In this document: one piece after another, positions 15,996 through 24,812 of the stretch | How the letters are laid out: each line of letters begins with the position of its first letter | Position numbering within the stretch: position 1 is the stretch's first letter | Origin: JALZCH01 sp036387315 | GTDB lineage: Bacteria; Acidobacteriota; Blastocatellia; Pyrinomonadales; Pyrinomonadaceae | Length of the DNA: 64,000 nt | Direction: 5' to 3' | Assembly: GCA_036387315.1 (NCBI GenBank) | Contig: DASVTY010000124.1 | Span: 1-64,000 of the forward strand | Notes under the pieces: model-generated | Seen by the model: only the letters and a program-made list of their open reading frames with translations | What the model was told of the DNA's origin: nothing | Databases searched by the model: none | Program-made: the position numbers and the translations under genes

Positions 15996-17390
15996 ATGTC
16001 GGCACCAAATATTGAAACGATTGTTAATTTATCGAAAAGGCGCGGTTTCGTCTTTCCGGCTTCGGACATTTACGGCGGACTCGGTTCTGCCTGGGATTAC
16101 GGGCAGCTCGGCGTTGAGCTTGCCAACAACATCAAACAGGCGTGGTGGCGCTGGATGGTTCACGAGCGCGACGATATGGAAGGCGTTGATTCCGCCATTA
16201 TTCAAAACCGTCTGGTCTGGAAATATTCCGGTCACGAAGAAACTTTCTCCGACCCGCTCGTTGATTGCCGAAGCTGCAACTCGCGGCTGCGGCAGGACAA
16301 GCTCGAACAGGATGCAAGCGGAAACTACGTTTGCTCAAACTGCGGCTCGACCGATTTAACCGAGCCGCGACAGTTTAATTTGATGTTTCAAACCACGCTT
16401 GGCGCGGCATCGGCTGAAGACGATCCGTCGGCGCTCGCGTATCTTCGACCCGAAACGGCTCAGGGAATTTTTATCAATTTCTTAAATGTTTTGAATACAT
16501 CGCGCCGCAAATTGCCGTTCGGCGTAGCGCAAATCGGCAAAAGTTTTCGCAACGAAGTCACGCCCGGAAATTTTATTTTCCGCACGCGCGAATTCGAGCA
16601 GATGGAAATGGAGTTTTTCGTCAAACCCGGCGAGGACGAAACCTGGCATCAATATTGGATTGGCGCTTGTAATGACTGGATAAAATCGCTCGGCATTTCT
16701 GATGAGAATTTAAAATTTTACGTTCAGGACGAAAAAGAACGCGCTCATTACGCGAAAGCGACGACAGATATTCTCTATCGCTTTTTTCCCGAACGCGAGG
16801 ACGAAGAAAAGCAATGGGACGAGCTGATGGGAATTGCCAACCGGACTGATTTCGATTTGAAAGCGCACTCGAAAAAACCGGAAAACGCCGAAGGAAAACG
16901 TATTAATACTGATTCAACCGAAGATTTGTCGTATTTTGACGACGCCGCGAAAGAACGTTTTTACCCGTTTGTAATTGAACCGGCGATTGGCGTCAACCGC
17001 ACTTTGCTCGCGGTTTTGATGGACGCTTACACCGAAAAAACTTCGGACAAAGGCGAAACGCGCGTGATTTTAAAATTAAAACCTGAACTTGCGCCAATTA
17101 AAGTCGCCGTTTTGCCGCTGGCGAAAAACAAACCGGAAATTGTTTCGATGGCGAAAGGAATCAAAAAAGATTTGCTCGGCAGTTTTCGCACCGTTTACGA
17201 CGATACGGCGGGAATCGGAAAATTGTATGCCCGACAGGATGAAATTGGCACGCCGTTTTGCGTTACGGTTGATCACGAATCGTTGGAAGATAACGCCGTC
17301 ACGGTGCGCGACCGCGACACTTGGGAACAGGAACGCATCAACGTCGGCGAATTAAAAGAATATTTGCGAAAGCGTTTGACGAAAGACTAA
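15996..17390 (+). CDS. glyQS: Glycyl-tRNA synthetase, dimeric (alpha2) type
   Basis: This 464-residue class II synthetase joins glycine to tRNA-Gly. The N terminus (GFVFPASDIYGGLGSAWDYGQLG) is typical of the eukaryote/Gram-positive-type single-chain enzyme. A Cys4 zinc ribbon is seen at residues 91, 94, 113 and 116. Motif 2 is FRNEVTPGNFIFRTREFEQMEMEFF and motif 3 includes EPAIGVNRTLLAVL. An anticodon-binding domain makes up the last 110 residues (APIKVAVLPLAKNK, GKLYARQDEIGTPFCVTVD). Length is normal. It is transcribed away from the split tRNA-Asn gene; the 178 bases between hold both promoters. Its stop is 8 bases from the stop of the convergent kinase gene. Confidence 0.96.
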   Translation: MSAPNIETIVNLSKRRGFVFPASDIYGGLGSAWDYGQLGVELANNIKQAWWRWMVHERDDMEGVDSAIIQNRLVWKYSGHEETFSDPLVDCRSCNSRLRQDKLEQDASGNYVCSNCGSTDLTEPRQFNLMFQTTLGAASAEDDPSALAYLRPETAQGIFINFLNVLNTSRRKLPFGVAQIGKSFRNEVTPGNFIFRTREFEQMEMEFFVKPGEDETWHQYWIGACNDWIKSLGISDENLKFYVQDEKERAHYAKATTDILYRFFPEREDEEKQWDELMGIANRTDFDLKAHSKKPENAEGKRINTDSTEDLSYFDDAAKERFYPFVIEPAIGVNRTLLAVLMDAYTEKTSDKGETRVILKLKPELAPIKVAVLPLAKNKPEIVSMAKGIKKDLLGSFRTVYDDTAGIGKLYARQDEIGTPFCVTVDHESLEDNAVTVRDRDTWEQERINVGELKEYLRKRLTKD

Positions 17391-17398
17391 CAGTCGTT

Positions 17399-19087
17399 TT
17401 AATAGCGAGCGGCGAGACTGGCGACAGTTGTAATTAGCTCGTTCATCTCAACGGGTTTGGCGATGTGCGTTTGAAAACCGTACCGCAAAGCCTCAAGCCT
17501 GTCTTCGTTGCGGGCGTAAGCCGTTAAAGCTATCGCCGGAATCTTGCCGCCTTTTTCGGGCGCAAGCCGCCGCACGTTTTCGATAAATTCGTAGCCGTTT
17601 ACTCCGGGCATTCCAATATCGCTGACGATAACGTCGGGCGCTGATTGTTTGATGTTTTCGAGCGCTTGGGCGACCGACTGCGCCGTCGAGACTTGTGCGC
17701 CTGAAGTTTCGAGAAATATTTTAATTAGTTCCAGCGCGTCAATCTCATCATCAACCACCAATACGTTCAAACCCGTCAGACTTTTTTCAATTGCCGCGTC
17801 GGAATTATTTTCGCCGTAAATATCGCGGTTCGGCGGTTTACCGTTTGTCTGAGCGCGCGATAAAAGCGGGAGATTCAAGATGAATACCGCGCCTTTGCCT
17901 TTGCCTTCGCTTTCTGCTCGAACGCTGCCGCCGTGCTGCTCGACGAGATGTTTCACAATCGCCAGACCTAAACCCAGACCACCGAAGTGCCTGGTCGTCG
18001 TGCCGTCGGCTTGGCGAAAGCGGTCGAAAACATACGGCAGAAATTCCGGCGCAATTCCGCTGCCCGTGTCGCCGACCGAAACGACGAGATTCGAGCTTTC
18101 GCGTTTGACGCCGATTTCGATTGCGCCGCCGCGCGGCGTAAATTTGACGGCATTGGAAAGCAAATTCCACAAAACCTGCTGTAAGCGCGCCGAATCTCCC
18201 GCAATTTCGGTCGTCTCATCGGCGATGTTTGTTTTAATAACGATTTCTTTCGCTTCGGCGGCTGGCGAAATCGAATCAACGGCGGATTTGACGAGCGCGG
18301 CGGCGTTGACCGGGCGTATGTCGAGCTTCAGTTTTCCGGTGATAATCCGCGAAACGTCGAGCAAATCTTCGATGATTTGCGCCTGCGAGCGAGCGTTGCG
18401 CTCGACCGTTTCGAGCGCTTCCTGGATTTTGCCGCCGTCGAGCCTTCCCGTTCGCAGCAGATTCGCCCAACCGAGAATCGCATTCAAAGGCGTGCGTAAT
18501 TCATGGCTGACGGTCGCCAGAAACTCGTCTTTCAAACGGTTGGCGGTTTCGGCTTCGGAACGGGCGCGGCGCTCGCTCGTAAACAGTTTCTCCAATTCGG
18601 CTGCAGCTCTTTTTTCCCCTTCGATGTAATCGCGGATGTCGTATTGACGGCGGCGCGCGCGCAGCGCAGATTTTATCGCGCTCATCAGCGTCATCAACCG
18701 CACGGGGCGTTCGATGAGCGTCACGTTTCCGGTTTTCGAGAGCATTTCCAGAATTTCGGCGTTAGCCGGAACGTCGCCGCCGCCGCTGGTCAAAACCACG
18801 AGCGGAATGTCAGACCACTGCGGCTGTTCCGCGAGCGCGGAGATTAAATTCGGCGTGGTTTCCGGCGTCAGAGCTTCGCCGGTTACAAAAAACAAACCTG
18901 CGTTTTCGAGCGTTTTCGAATTGATTTCCAGCGCATTTTGACAAACTTCGGCTGTTAATCCGGCTTCGCTCAAAATGCGTGCGGTTATTTCGGCGTCTCT
19001 GCCGGTCGGAGCGAGAATTAAAATTCGCTCGTCCCGGTTGTTCTTTGTTTTGTCCGTTTCTTTATTCGTCATCCGACTCGACTGCAA
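17399..19087 (-). CDS. Hybrid histidine kinase with N-terminal pseudo-receiver
   Basis: This 562-residue soluble protein begins with a receiver-like domain (residues about 20-143). Where the phosphorylated Asp should be it reads GLFFVTGEAL, so it is a pseudo-receiver. A short coiled linker leads to HisKA (SHELRTP, His195) and HATPase_c (NLLSNAVKF, DTGSGI, GLGLGLAIVK). A C-terminal receiver (VLVVDDEIDAL, VSDIGMPG) keeps its Asp and ends with the usual Lys (AKPVEM). There are no membrane helices. An internal ATG at codon 6 (19072) is an alternative start. The gene overlaps the 3' end of the KaiC-like gene by 11-26 bases, so the two are translationally coupled. The kinase probably reads the state of the KaiC-like ATPase, which is inferred. 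Confidence 0.88.
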   Translation of the reverse strand: MQSSRMTNKETDKTKNNRDERILILAPTGRDAEITARILSEAGLTAEVCQNALEINSKTLENAGLFFVTGEALTPETTPNLISALAEQPQWSDIPLVVLTSGGGDVPANAEILEMLSKTGNVTLIERPVRLMTLMSAIKSALRARRRQYDIRDYIEGEKRAAAELEKLFTSERRARSEAETANRLKDEFLATVSHELRTPLNAILGWANLLRTGRLDGGKIQEALETVERNARSQAQIIEDLLDVSRIITGKLKLDIRPVNAAALVKSAVDSISPAAEAKEIVIKTNIADETTEIAGDSARLQQVLWNLLSNAVKFTPRGGAIEIGVKRESSNLVVSVGDTGSGIAPEFLPYVFDRFRQADGTTTRHFGGLGLGLAIVKHLVEQHGGSVRAESEGKGKGAVFILNLPLLSRAQTNGKPPNRDIYGENNSDAAIEKSLTGLNVLVVDDEIDALELIKIFLETSGAQVSTAQSVAQALENIKQSAPDVIVSDIGMPGVNGYEFIENVRRLAPEKGGKIPAIALTAYARNEDRLEALRYGFQTHIAKPVEMNELITTVASLAARY

Positions 19088-20588
19088 AAGTGTTTTTGTG
19101 ACCGATGAACGTCGGAACGCCGGTCAATACTCCGCGAAACTCCCGTAAAGGCTCGCCTACCGTGATGCCCTCCTTCGTTATCCGAAACTCGCGAATCGTG
19201 CTTTCGTGTTCTCCGGTGCGTTTTTTAACCACCGAAAGCGCGCGCCGCACCGCGCCGTCCGCCTCGAAATAACGCAGCATCAAAACCGTGTCCGCAAGAT
19301 AACTGACATCTACGGGCGACGCCATTGCGCTCCCCAAAAAACCGTGCTGCGCCATAATGAGCATCGTCACGACGCCTTGTTTGTTGAGATAAGTTAAAAG
19401 CTCGTGCATCTGAATCGTCAAAAAACGCTCTTCGGGCATCGCATTCAAATAACCGTTCAGACTGTCAATGACGACCACGCGGGCGTTGTTGCGTGCGACC
19501 GATTCGATTACGGCGTGGGCAAATTCGCCGGGCGCTAATTCAGCCGGGTCAACCTGCTGAACCGTGAGCGAGCCATTGTCAATATAATCTTGTATTTTCG
19601 TGCCGATTCCGGTGGCTCTCTTAACATAATTCTCAATAATTTCGTCGAAAATAAAAACAGCGGCGTTTTCACCGTTTTCCGCAGTGCAGGCGGCGAATTG
19701 AGCGGCAAGAGACGATTTGCCCGAACCGGCAGGACCGATCAGCAAATTGCTCGTACCGCGATCAAGCCCGCCGCCGAGCAATCTATCAAGCTCCGTAATA
19801 CCGCTTTCGATAACCTCATTTTTAAAATCTTTCCGATGATCGGCTGCGACCAGACGCGGAAAAACCCGGACGCCGCCGGTTTCGATGTTGAAATCGTGAT
19901 AACCGCCGCGAAAACTCGAACCGCGCAGTTTGATAACGCGCAAACGCCGCCGTTCACCGCCGTATTCGACCGCGAGATGGTCGAGATGCACGACGCCGTG
20001 AACGATTGAATGAACGTGCAGATCGCCCATATCGGAAGTTTTATCGTCAAGCAGTAAAACCGTGCATTCGCGGGGCGTAAAATATTGTTTGAGAGCGAGA
20101 ATCTGGCGGCGATAACGCAAAGGATCGCGCGCCAGCAGACGCATTTCCGATAAGGAATCGAAAATTATGCGGCGCGGATTAATCCGTTCGACCTCAGCCA
20201 AAACCGCCGCCGTCGTTTCGTTCAGCTCGATTTCCGAAGGGTGAAAAATCGTATATTGCGATTCCGGCTTGAGACTGTCGCCCGACGGCAGCAATTCAAA
20301 AATATCAACTCCGTCAAGCGTCCAGCCGTGCGAGCGAGCGACGTTTATTAACTCGTTTTTGGTTTCCGACAAAGTGACGTAAAGAACTCGTTCGCCGCGC
20401 TCGACGCCTTCGCGCAGAAATTGCAGCGCGAGCGTCGTTTTTCCGGTTCCCGGCTCGCCTTCGAGCAGGTAAATATGGTTTGCCGGAAAACCGCCGCGCA
20501 AAACGTCGTTGAGTCCTTCAGCGCCGGAACTCAGCTTGTCATCCGATTTTATTTGCTCGTCCGAATCTGAATTATCGTTTATTGGCAT
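19062..20588 (-). CDS. KaiC-like double RecA-fold ATPase
   Basis: This 508-residue protein has two RecA/KaiC domains in tandem. The Walker A motifs are GEPGTGKT (44-51) and GPAGSGKS (285-292); Walker B-type strands are RRIIFDSLSEM and ARVVVIDSLNGYL. The repeat boundary is 'ESGITELDRLLGGGLDRGTSNLLIG', which mirrors the N-terminal 'SGAEGLNDVLRGGFP'. Length matches cyanobacterial KaiC (about 519). No KaiA or KaiB gene is near, so a circadian role is not implied. KaiC-like proteins linked with hybrid kinases are common in soil bacteria and probably work in signal output. The ATG start follows 136 bases of spacer from a divergent gene. Confidence 0.9.
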   Translation of the reverse strand: MPINDNSDSDEQIKSDDKLSSGAEGLNDVLRGGFPANHIYLLEGEPGTGKTTLALQFLREGVERGERVLYVTLSETKNELINVARSHGWTLDGVDIFELLPSGDSLKPESQYTIFHPSEIELNETTAAVLAEVERINPRRIIFDSLSEMRLLARDPLRYRRQILALKQYFTPRECTVLLLDDKTSDMGDLHVHSIVHGVVHLDHLAVEYGGERRRLRVIKLRGSSFRGGYHDFNIETGGVRVFPRLVAADHRKDFKNEVIESGITELDRLLGGGLDRGTSNLLIGPAGSGKSSLAAQFAACTAENGENAAVFIFDEIIENYVKRATGIGTKIQDYIDNGSLTVQQVDPAELAPGEFAHAVIESVARNNARVVVIDSLNGYLNAMPEERFLTIQMHELLTYLNKQGVVTMLIMAQHGFLGSAMASPVDVSYLADTVLMLRYFEADGAVRRALSVVKKRTGEHESTIREFRITKEGITVGEPLREFRGVLTGVPTFIGHKNTFAVESDDE

Positions 20589-20724
20589 AAATTAGGTTTC
20601 GACATTTTATCGTAAATTCGAGCAAAACACATCGAAAATTTAAAATTGTCTTTAAAAAGCGGGCGACGGTTGCGCGTCGTTAGGCAAATGCTATGATTTG
20701 GTTGAGCAAATTAAGAAAAAAATT

Positions 20725-21099
20725 ATGGCGATTCACAAAACGCGCAACGAACAAATCGAAAACAGCCTGCTGCTCGAATCAACCGAAGAAATCGAGCTGC
20801 CGCCCGCTGAAGTTGATGAAGACGACGTGACTTTGCAGTTCGAGACTTTCCGCCCGTTTGTGCCCGAACTGATCGAAGAACTCGAAGAAGGCACAATCGC
20901 CGAAACGGTTCCCGTCATCAAAGACGGCTCGACGTTTGCGATTCACGGCGAAACCCGGACTTTTTGGGTAAAAATCTGGTATCTCGCCGATTCCGAAATG
21001 ACTGAAATCGCTCGCGTGCAGGTTTTGAATTGTTTGCCCCGTATGCGAAACGTCCGAATTGTTTTTCCGAAAGACGATGATTTTCAATCCGGTGATTGA
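20725..21099 (+). CDS. Small acidic protein of unknown function
   Basis: This protein of about 124 residues starts best at the ATG at 20725 (MAIHKTRNEQ); a start nine codons upstream is less likely. The N-terminal half is very acidic (STEEIELPPAEVDEDDV, LIEELEEGTIAETV). The C-terminal half has alternating hydrophobic strands (TFWVKIWYLADSEMTEIARVQVL, NVRIVFPKDDD). There is no signal peptide and no recognisable family. It is divergent from the KaiC-like gene and its last 16 bases overlap the end of the HNH gene on the other strand. It could be linked with the KaiC signalling pair, but only position suggests this. Confidence 0.55.
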   Translation: MAIHKTRNEQIENSLLLESTEEIELPPAEVDEDDVTLQFETFRPFVPELIEELEEGTIAETVPVIKDGSTFAIHGETRTFWVKIWYLADSEMTEIARVQVLNCLPRMRNVRIVFPKDDDFQSGD

Positions 21100-21512
21100 A
21101 CCGGGTCATCGGCGGGCGGATGACGGTTGATTTGCGCATCATCAAAACGAATCAATAACGCACGATCACGATTCAATTCCAGAAGCTCGATTGTTGCCCG
21201 CCCGATTTCCGTTTTCGGTAAAATTTGTAAACCATCGGCTGACCAGAAAAAGTGTTCAGACCAGGACAACACTCGCGGATTGAAGAGCGGAGTTTTGCCG
21301 ATAAATTGTTTGTCGGATTTACGGCGATTGCAATGAAAACAAGCAAGAGCCAAATTATCAAGCGAATCATCGCCGCCTTGTTTGGTCGGAAGAACGTGGT
21401 CAATCGTGAATTGAACGAGCTGCCAGCGTTCGTTCGTGTGACAATATTCGCAGAGATAATTAGCGCGTTTTCGGACTCGTTCCCGAACAAAACGGGAAAT
21501 TTTACGCGACAA
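21084..21512 (-). CDS. HNH endonuclease
   Basis: This 142-residue protein has the HNH fold signature: a first Cys pair (C21-E-Y-C24), a central TIDHVLPTKQGG with His39, DNLALAC with Asn53, and a second Cys pair (C58-F-H-C61) followed by NRRKS. The Cys pairs bind a structural zinc, and the His/Asn residues bind the catalytic metal. The remaining C-terminal half (from about residue 75) has no known domain. Its start overlaps the end of the upstream 96-residue gene by 11 bases, so the two are translated together. The role (defence, repair or toxin) is not clear from the sequence. Confidence 0.87.
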   Translation of the reverse strand: MSRKISRFVRERVRKRANYLCEYCHTNERWQLVQFTIDHVLPTKQGGDDSLDNLALACFHCNRRKSDKQFIGKTPLFNPRVLSWSEHFFWSADGLQILPKTEIGRATIELLELNRDRALLIRFDDAQINRHPPADDPVQSPD

Positions 21513-21792
21513 GCTTGACCTCTGAATTTAAGGATAAATTTCGGATAACGCGATTGACATGGCTCAAAAAATCGTCGAGTTCTTCGTATTCGAGTAATTC
21601 TTTTTCCTCATCATTGGTCAGCCCCGTTTCTTTTTGTTTGTCGAGCAGATTTTCAATTCTTTTTTGCACCGGCGATGAAGCGCGAAAAATTACCGTGCCC
21701 TGTTCGAGTTCGAGCCTGATCGCGCCGTCGCGCAGCAATGTCGGCGGAAGGTTATTTAGTCTTGGAATTTGTTCAATTACAGGCTCACTCAT
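21502..21792 (-). CDS. Small protein paired with the HNH endonuclease
   Basis: This 96-residue protein has an N-terminal part with 'LPPTLLRDGAIRLELEQGTVIFRA' and a C-terminal helical part rich in Lys and Glu (RIENLLDKQKETGLTNDEEKELLEYEEL). Small genes overlapping an HNH gene in this order are found in cyanobacteria and other bacteria; I recall this from general knowledge and have not checked it. It may be an inhibitor or partner of the nuclease, as in a toxin-antitoxin pair, but no antitoxin DNA-binding motif is visible. Its start codon lies only 20 bases from the divergent CCA-adding gene. Confidence 0.65.
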   Translation of the reverse strand: MSEPVIEQIPRLNNLPPTLLRDGAIRLELEQGTVIFRASSPVQKRIENLLDKQKETGLTNDEEKELLEYEELDDFLSHVNRVIRNLSLNSEVKLVA

Positions 21793-21812
21793 TAAAATGA
21801 CTTTATCAAAGA

Positions 21813-23201
21813 ATGATGAAATTGCCTAAAAAAATCCTGAAACTCGCCGAAATTATCCGCGAAAACGGTGGTCGCGTGCTGCTTGTCGGTGGCTGTGTGC
21901 GCGATTTTTTGATGGGTATTGAGCCGAAGGATTTTGATGTTGAAGTTTACGGCGTTGAACCGCATAAATTACGTGCAATTCTCGACCGATTCGGCAAAGT
22001 TGACGCGGTCGGCGAAGCGTTTACGGTTTACAAAATCGGAAACAATCTGGACGTTTCCCTGCCCCGCCGCGAGCGCAAAACGGGACGCGGACATCGCGGT
22101 TTTACGATTGAAGGCGATCCGCAAATGTCGTTTGAAGAAGCCTGCCGACGACGCGATTTTACGATTAACGCGATTTTGCAAGACCCATTAAACGGCGAAA
22201 TTATTGATCCGTTTGACGGGCGCGCAGACATTGAACGAAAGCTGATTCGCGTTGTCGCGCCGGAAACTTTTGTTGAAGATTCGCTCAGAGTTTTGCGGGC
22301 GGCGCAGTTTGCCGCCAGATTTGATTTTGAAATAGAGCCGGAAACCGCCGAGCTTTGCCGTTCGATTGATTTGTCGGATTTGCCGAAAGAGCGGATTTGG
22401 GGCGAATTTGAAAAGCTGCTGCTCAAAGCCGAAAAGCCTTCAATCGGATTAAAATGGTTTTACGATTTGAAAATCGCCGATAAGCTGTTTCCCGAATTAA
22501 CCGCGCTTGTCGGCGTTCCGCAAAACCCGGAATGGCATCCCGAAGGCGATTTGGACGTGCACACTTTGCTTGTCGTTGACGAGGCGAGAAAACTGATTAA
22601 CGATTTGCCGTATCCGAAACGAGTTGCCGTAATGCTCGGCGCACTCTGTCACGATTTCGGGAAACCGGCGACAACCCGTTTTTTTGAAGGCGCGTGGCGC
22701 TCGCACGGGCACGACGAAGCCGGAGTCGAGCCGACAGTTTCTTTTCTCGACCGCCTGGGCATTTTCACGCTCGACGGTTACGATGTTCGGAATCAAGTTG
22801 TTGAATTGGTCAGAAATCATCTGCGTCCGGGCGAATTTTATAAAAACCGAGACGATTTGGGCAACGGCGCGTTTCGTCGTCTGGCGAGGCGCGTTGAGTT
22901 GGATTTACTTTACCGCGTCGCCAAAGCCGACAGTTTGGGCAGAAACGCGCCGTGGCTGCCGCCGGAAAAACTTAAAACCGCCGAAGCGCAGGAATGGTTT
23001 ATCGAAAAGGTTAAAGATTTAAAAGTGGAACGAGCAGCGCCGCAGCCGATTTTGATGGGCAGACATTTAATCGAATTGGGCTTAAAACCTTCGCCGCTAT
23101 TTAAAGAAATTTTAGACGCTGTTTACGAAATGCAGCTTGATGAGCGCGTCCGCAATCTGGAAGAAGCCATTGCCGAAGCGCGAAAAATAATTGAAAACTG
23201 A
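21813..23201 (+). CDS. CCA-adding tRNA nucleotidyltransferase with HD domain
   Basis: This 462-residue protein adds or repairs the 3' CCA of tRNAs. The head domain has GGCVRDFLMG and the catalytic DFDVEVYG (Asp41 and Asp43-like pair), then RRDFTINAIL and DPFDGRADIERKLIR. A C-terminal HD phosphohydrolase-type domain includes LGALCHDFGKPATTR. The combination is the family usually annotated as bacterial-type CCA-adding enzyme or poly(A) polymerase with HD domain. The split tRNA-Asn gene in this window lacks an encoded CCA, which fits the need for this enzyme. Two ATG codons are in tandem at the start. Its promoter must lie inside the divergent 96-residue gene. Confidence 0.9.
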   Translation: MMKLPKKILKLAEIIRENGGRVLLVGGCVRDFLMGIEPKDFDVEVYGVEPHKLRAILDRFGKVDAVGEAFTVYKIGNNLDVSLPRRERKTGRGHRGFTIEGDPQMSFEEACRRRDFTINAILQDPLNGEIIDPFDGRADIERKLIRVVAPETFVEDSLRVLRAAQFAARFDFEIEPETAELCRSIDLSDLPKERIWGEFEKLLLKAEKPSIGLKWFYDLKIADKLFPELTALVGVPQNPEWHPEGDLDVHTLLVVDEARKLINDLPYPKRVAVMLGALCHDFGKPATTRFFEGAWRSHGHDEAGVEPTVSFLDRLGIFTLDGYDVRNQVVELVRNHLRPGEFYKNRDDLGNGAFRRLARRVELDLLYRVAKADSLGRNAPWLPPEKLKTAEAQEWFIEKVKDLKVERAAPQPILMGRHLIELGLKPSPLFKEILDAVYEMQLDERVRNLEEAIAEARKIIEN

Positions 23202-23280
23202 GAATCGAGCGCGGAGAATTGATAGTTGTTTTTTATTCATAAGTTCACCGCTGATTTTGCTCGAAAACAGTCCCGAAGAA

Positions 23281-23364
23281 ATGACGCCCGTCGAATGGTT
23301 TGTTTATCTCGCCTCGATTGCAATTAACGTTTATGCGACTTATCTTTTCTTTTGGACTGATTAA
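23281..23364 (+). CDS. Possible 27-residue membrane peptide
   Basis: The frame from ATG 23281 reads MTPVEWFVYLASIAINVYAT followed by YLFFWTD and a TAA. It has one hydrophobic helix and is closed 33 bases before the DUF2490 gene. The frame is also open upstream to about 23212 without a good start. Small size makes this weak, but the residue pattern looks like a real single-span peptide. Confidence 0.3.
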   Translation: MTPVEWFVYLASIAINVYATYLFFWTD

Positions 23365-23396
23365 CATCAAACCTTGAATCGGATAGGAATCAAAAC

Positions 23397-24083
23397 TTGA
23401 GAAAGAATTTATTTGCCGTCTTTTTTTTGCTGTTTTTAACCGTTTCCGCAAACGCCCAAACCGCGCGTCCGCCCGACCGCAACGACAATCAAATCTGGCA
23501 CGAAACCGTGATCGGCTTGCCGGTGACAAAAAAACTGACTTTAAATCTGAACGGCGTTTTGCGTTTCAGCGGCGATCAACGAAGATTTACCGACGACCGC
23601 GCAGGTTTCGGGTTTGCCTACAAATTCAATAAAAACGTGACCGCCGGAACGAGTTATTTGTACCGCTTCACGGAAACAAGCAGAAACCGCAAAAATTACG
23701 AAAATCGTTTCATCGCATATCTGACTTTGAGCAAAGCTTTCGGCAAATTCGGCGTCAGCAACCGAAATCAGTATGAGTATCAAGCCAGAAATTCGCGCGC
23801 CGACAAATGGGTTTATCGCAACCGTCTGCAAGTCGAACGCGAAATAAAGCTCGAAAATTTCAGCTTCAAACCGTTTGTTTCGGGGGAAGTTTTTTACGAT
23901 TCGGCAGCCGAAAAATTTTCGCGCCTTCGTTTAACCGGCGGCGCAAGCAAGAAACTTTATAAAAATCTTACGCTCGACGCTTATTATATGCGGCAGCAGG
24001 ACGCGACGACTAATCCGGGCGATTTAAACGTTTTCGGCACGACTTTGCGCCTGAACTTCGATTTTTTTGGAATCAGTAATTAA
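23397..24083 (+). CDS. Secreted DUF2490 family protein
   Basis: This 228-residue protein has a signal peptide ending near ANAQT (residue 21). Alternating polar/hydrophobic strands follow (IWHETVIGLPVTKKLTLNLNG, FGFAYKFNKNVTAGTSYLYRFTE, NRFIAYLTLSKAFGKF, LTLDAYYMRQQD) and it ends in Phe-Phe-Gly-Ile-Ser-Asn. That is the DUF2490 pattern, and the amphipathic strands suggest an outer-membrane beta-barrel. The start is a TTG; an 'aggaa' site lies about 9 bases upstream. It converges with the LytTR gene, four bases apart. Role is unknown. Confidence 0.75.
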   Translation: MRKNLFAVFFLLFLTVSANAQTARPPDRNDNQIWHETVIGLPVTKKLTLNLNGVLRFSGDQRRFTDDRAGFGFAYKFNKNVTAGTSYLYRFTETSRNRKNYENRFIAYLTLSKAFGKFGVSNRNQYEYQARNSRADKWVYRNRLQVEREIKLENFSFKPFVSGEVFYDSAAEKFSRLRLTGGASKKLYKNLTLDAYYMRQQDATTNPGDLNVFGTTLRLNFDFFGISN

Positions 24084-24086
24084 AAA

Positions 24087-24806
24087 TCAAAACCGTTCTT
24101 TGAGTCTGGCGGCAAAACGCCGGCTCATCGAAACCGGTTTTGATTCGCCGCTCAAAAAAACCTGATAAGAATAATTAAACTGATTTTCGACGCGCTCGAC
24201 AAAAGCCAGATTGACAATTGCCGAACGATGAATGCGAATGAAATTTTTCGCCGGAAGCTGGCGTTCCCAATCGTTGAGCGGTTTTAAAAGCAAAGCGCGC
24301 TCACCCGTCGCAAGGTAAATTTCGCTGTAAACGTCAGCCGCCAGAATATATTTGATTGAGTTTACCGCAACGAATTTTGATTTTTTGCCGAAAGTGAGAA
24401 ACAAAAAATCGTCCGGCTCTAAAACTTTTGCGGTAATTTCGGGTTTCGATTGCGAGGAAAGCTTTTCGATTGATTGTCTGAGCCGTTCCGGTTTGACGGG
24501 TTTTAGCAGATAATCGAGCGCGTTGACTTCAAAAGCGCGAATCGCATATTCGTCGTAAGCCGTAACGAAAATCGTTTGAAAATCATTTTCGACTTTTTCG
24601 AGCAAATCAAATCCGCTCGCTCCGATCATTTGAATATCGAGAAAAACAACATCCGACGCGCTTTTCTCGATAACTTCAATCGCCGAATCAACGCCGTCGG
24701 CTTCGCCGACAATTTCAACATTCGGAAATTCAGCCAGCATTTTCCGCAATTTATTCCGCGCCAAACGCTCGTCGTCAACTATTACCGCTTTCCAGATTCT
24801 TTTCAT
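24087..24806 (-). CDS. LytTR family response regulator
   Basis: This 239-residue protein has a CheY-like receiver (residues 1-118) with Asp11/Asp12, the phosphorylated Asp57 (VVFLDIQMIG) and Lys103-like residue in LLKPVKPERL. A LytTR DNA-binding domain (about 140-239) carries IKYILAADVYSEIYLATGE, IRIHRSAIVNLAFVE and VFLSGESKPVSMSRR. It probably works with the histidine kinase encoded 108 bases upstream, which belongs to the LytS-type family that usually pairs with LytTR regulators. An inverted repeat lies between them. The target genes are unknown. Confidence 0.93.
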   Translation of the reverse strand: MKRIWKAVIVDDERLARNKLRKMLAEFPNVEIVGEADGVDSAIEVIEKSASDVVFLDIQMIGASGFDLLEKVENDFQTIFVTAYDEYAIRAFEVNALDYLLKPVKPERLRQSIEKLSSQSKPEITAKVLEPDDFLFLTFGKKSKFVAVNSIKYILAADVYSEIYLATGERALLLKPLNDWERQLPAKNFIRIHRSAIVNLAFVERVENQFNYSYQVFLSGESKPVSMSRRFAARLKERF

Positions 24807-24812
24807 TTTTTC

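Noticed and set aside
17880..18629. 249-residue open frame on the + strand
   Set aside because: It lies wholly within the hybrid kinase gene on the other strand; its residues are a Ser/Arg-rich shadow without any domain.
19062..20588. Circadian clock
   Set aside because: A KaiC-like ATPase alone, without kaiA or kaiB, does not show a clock.
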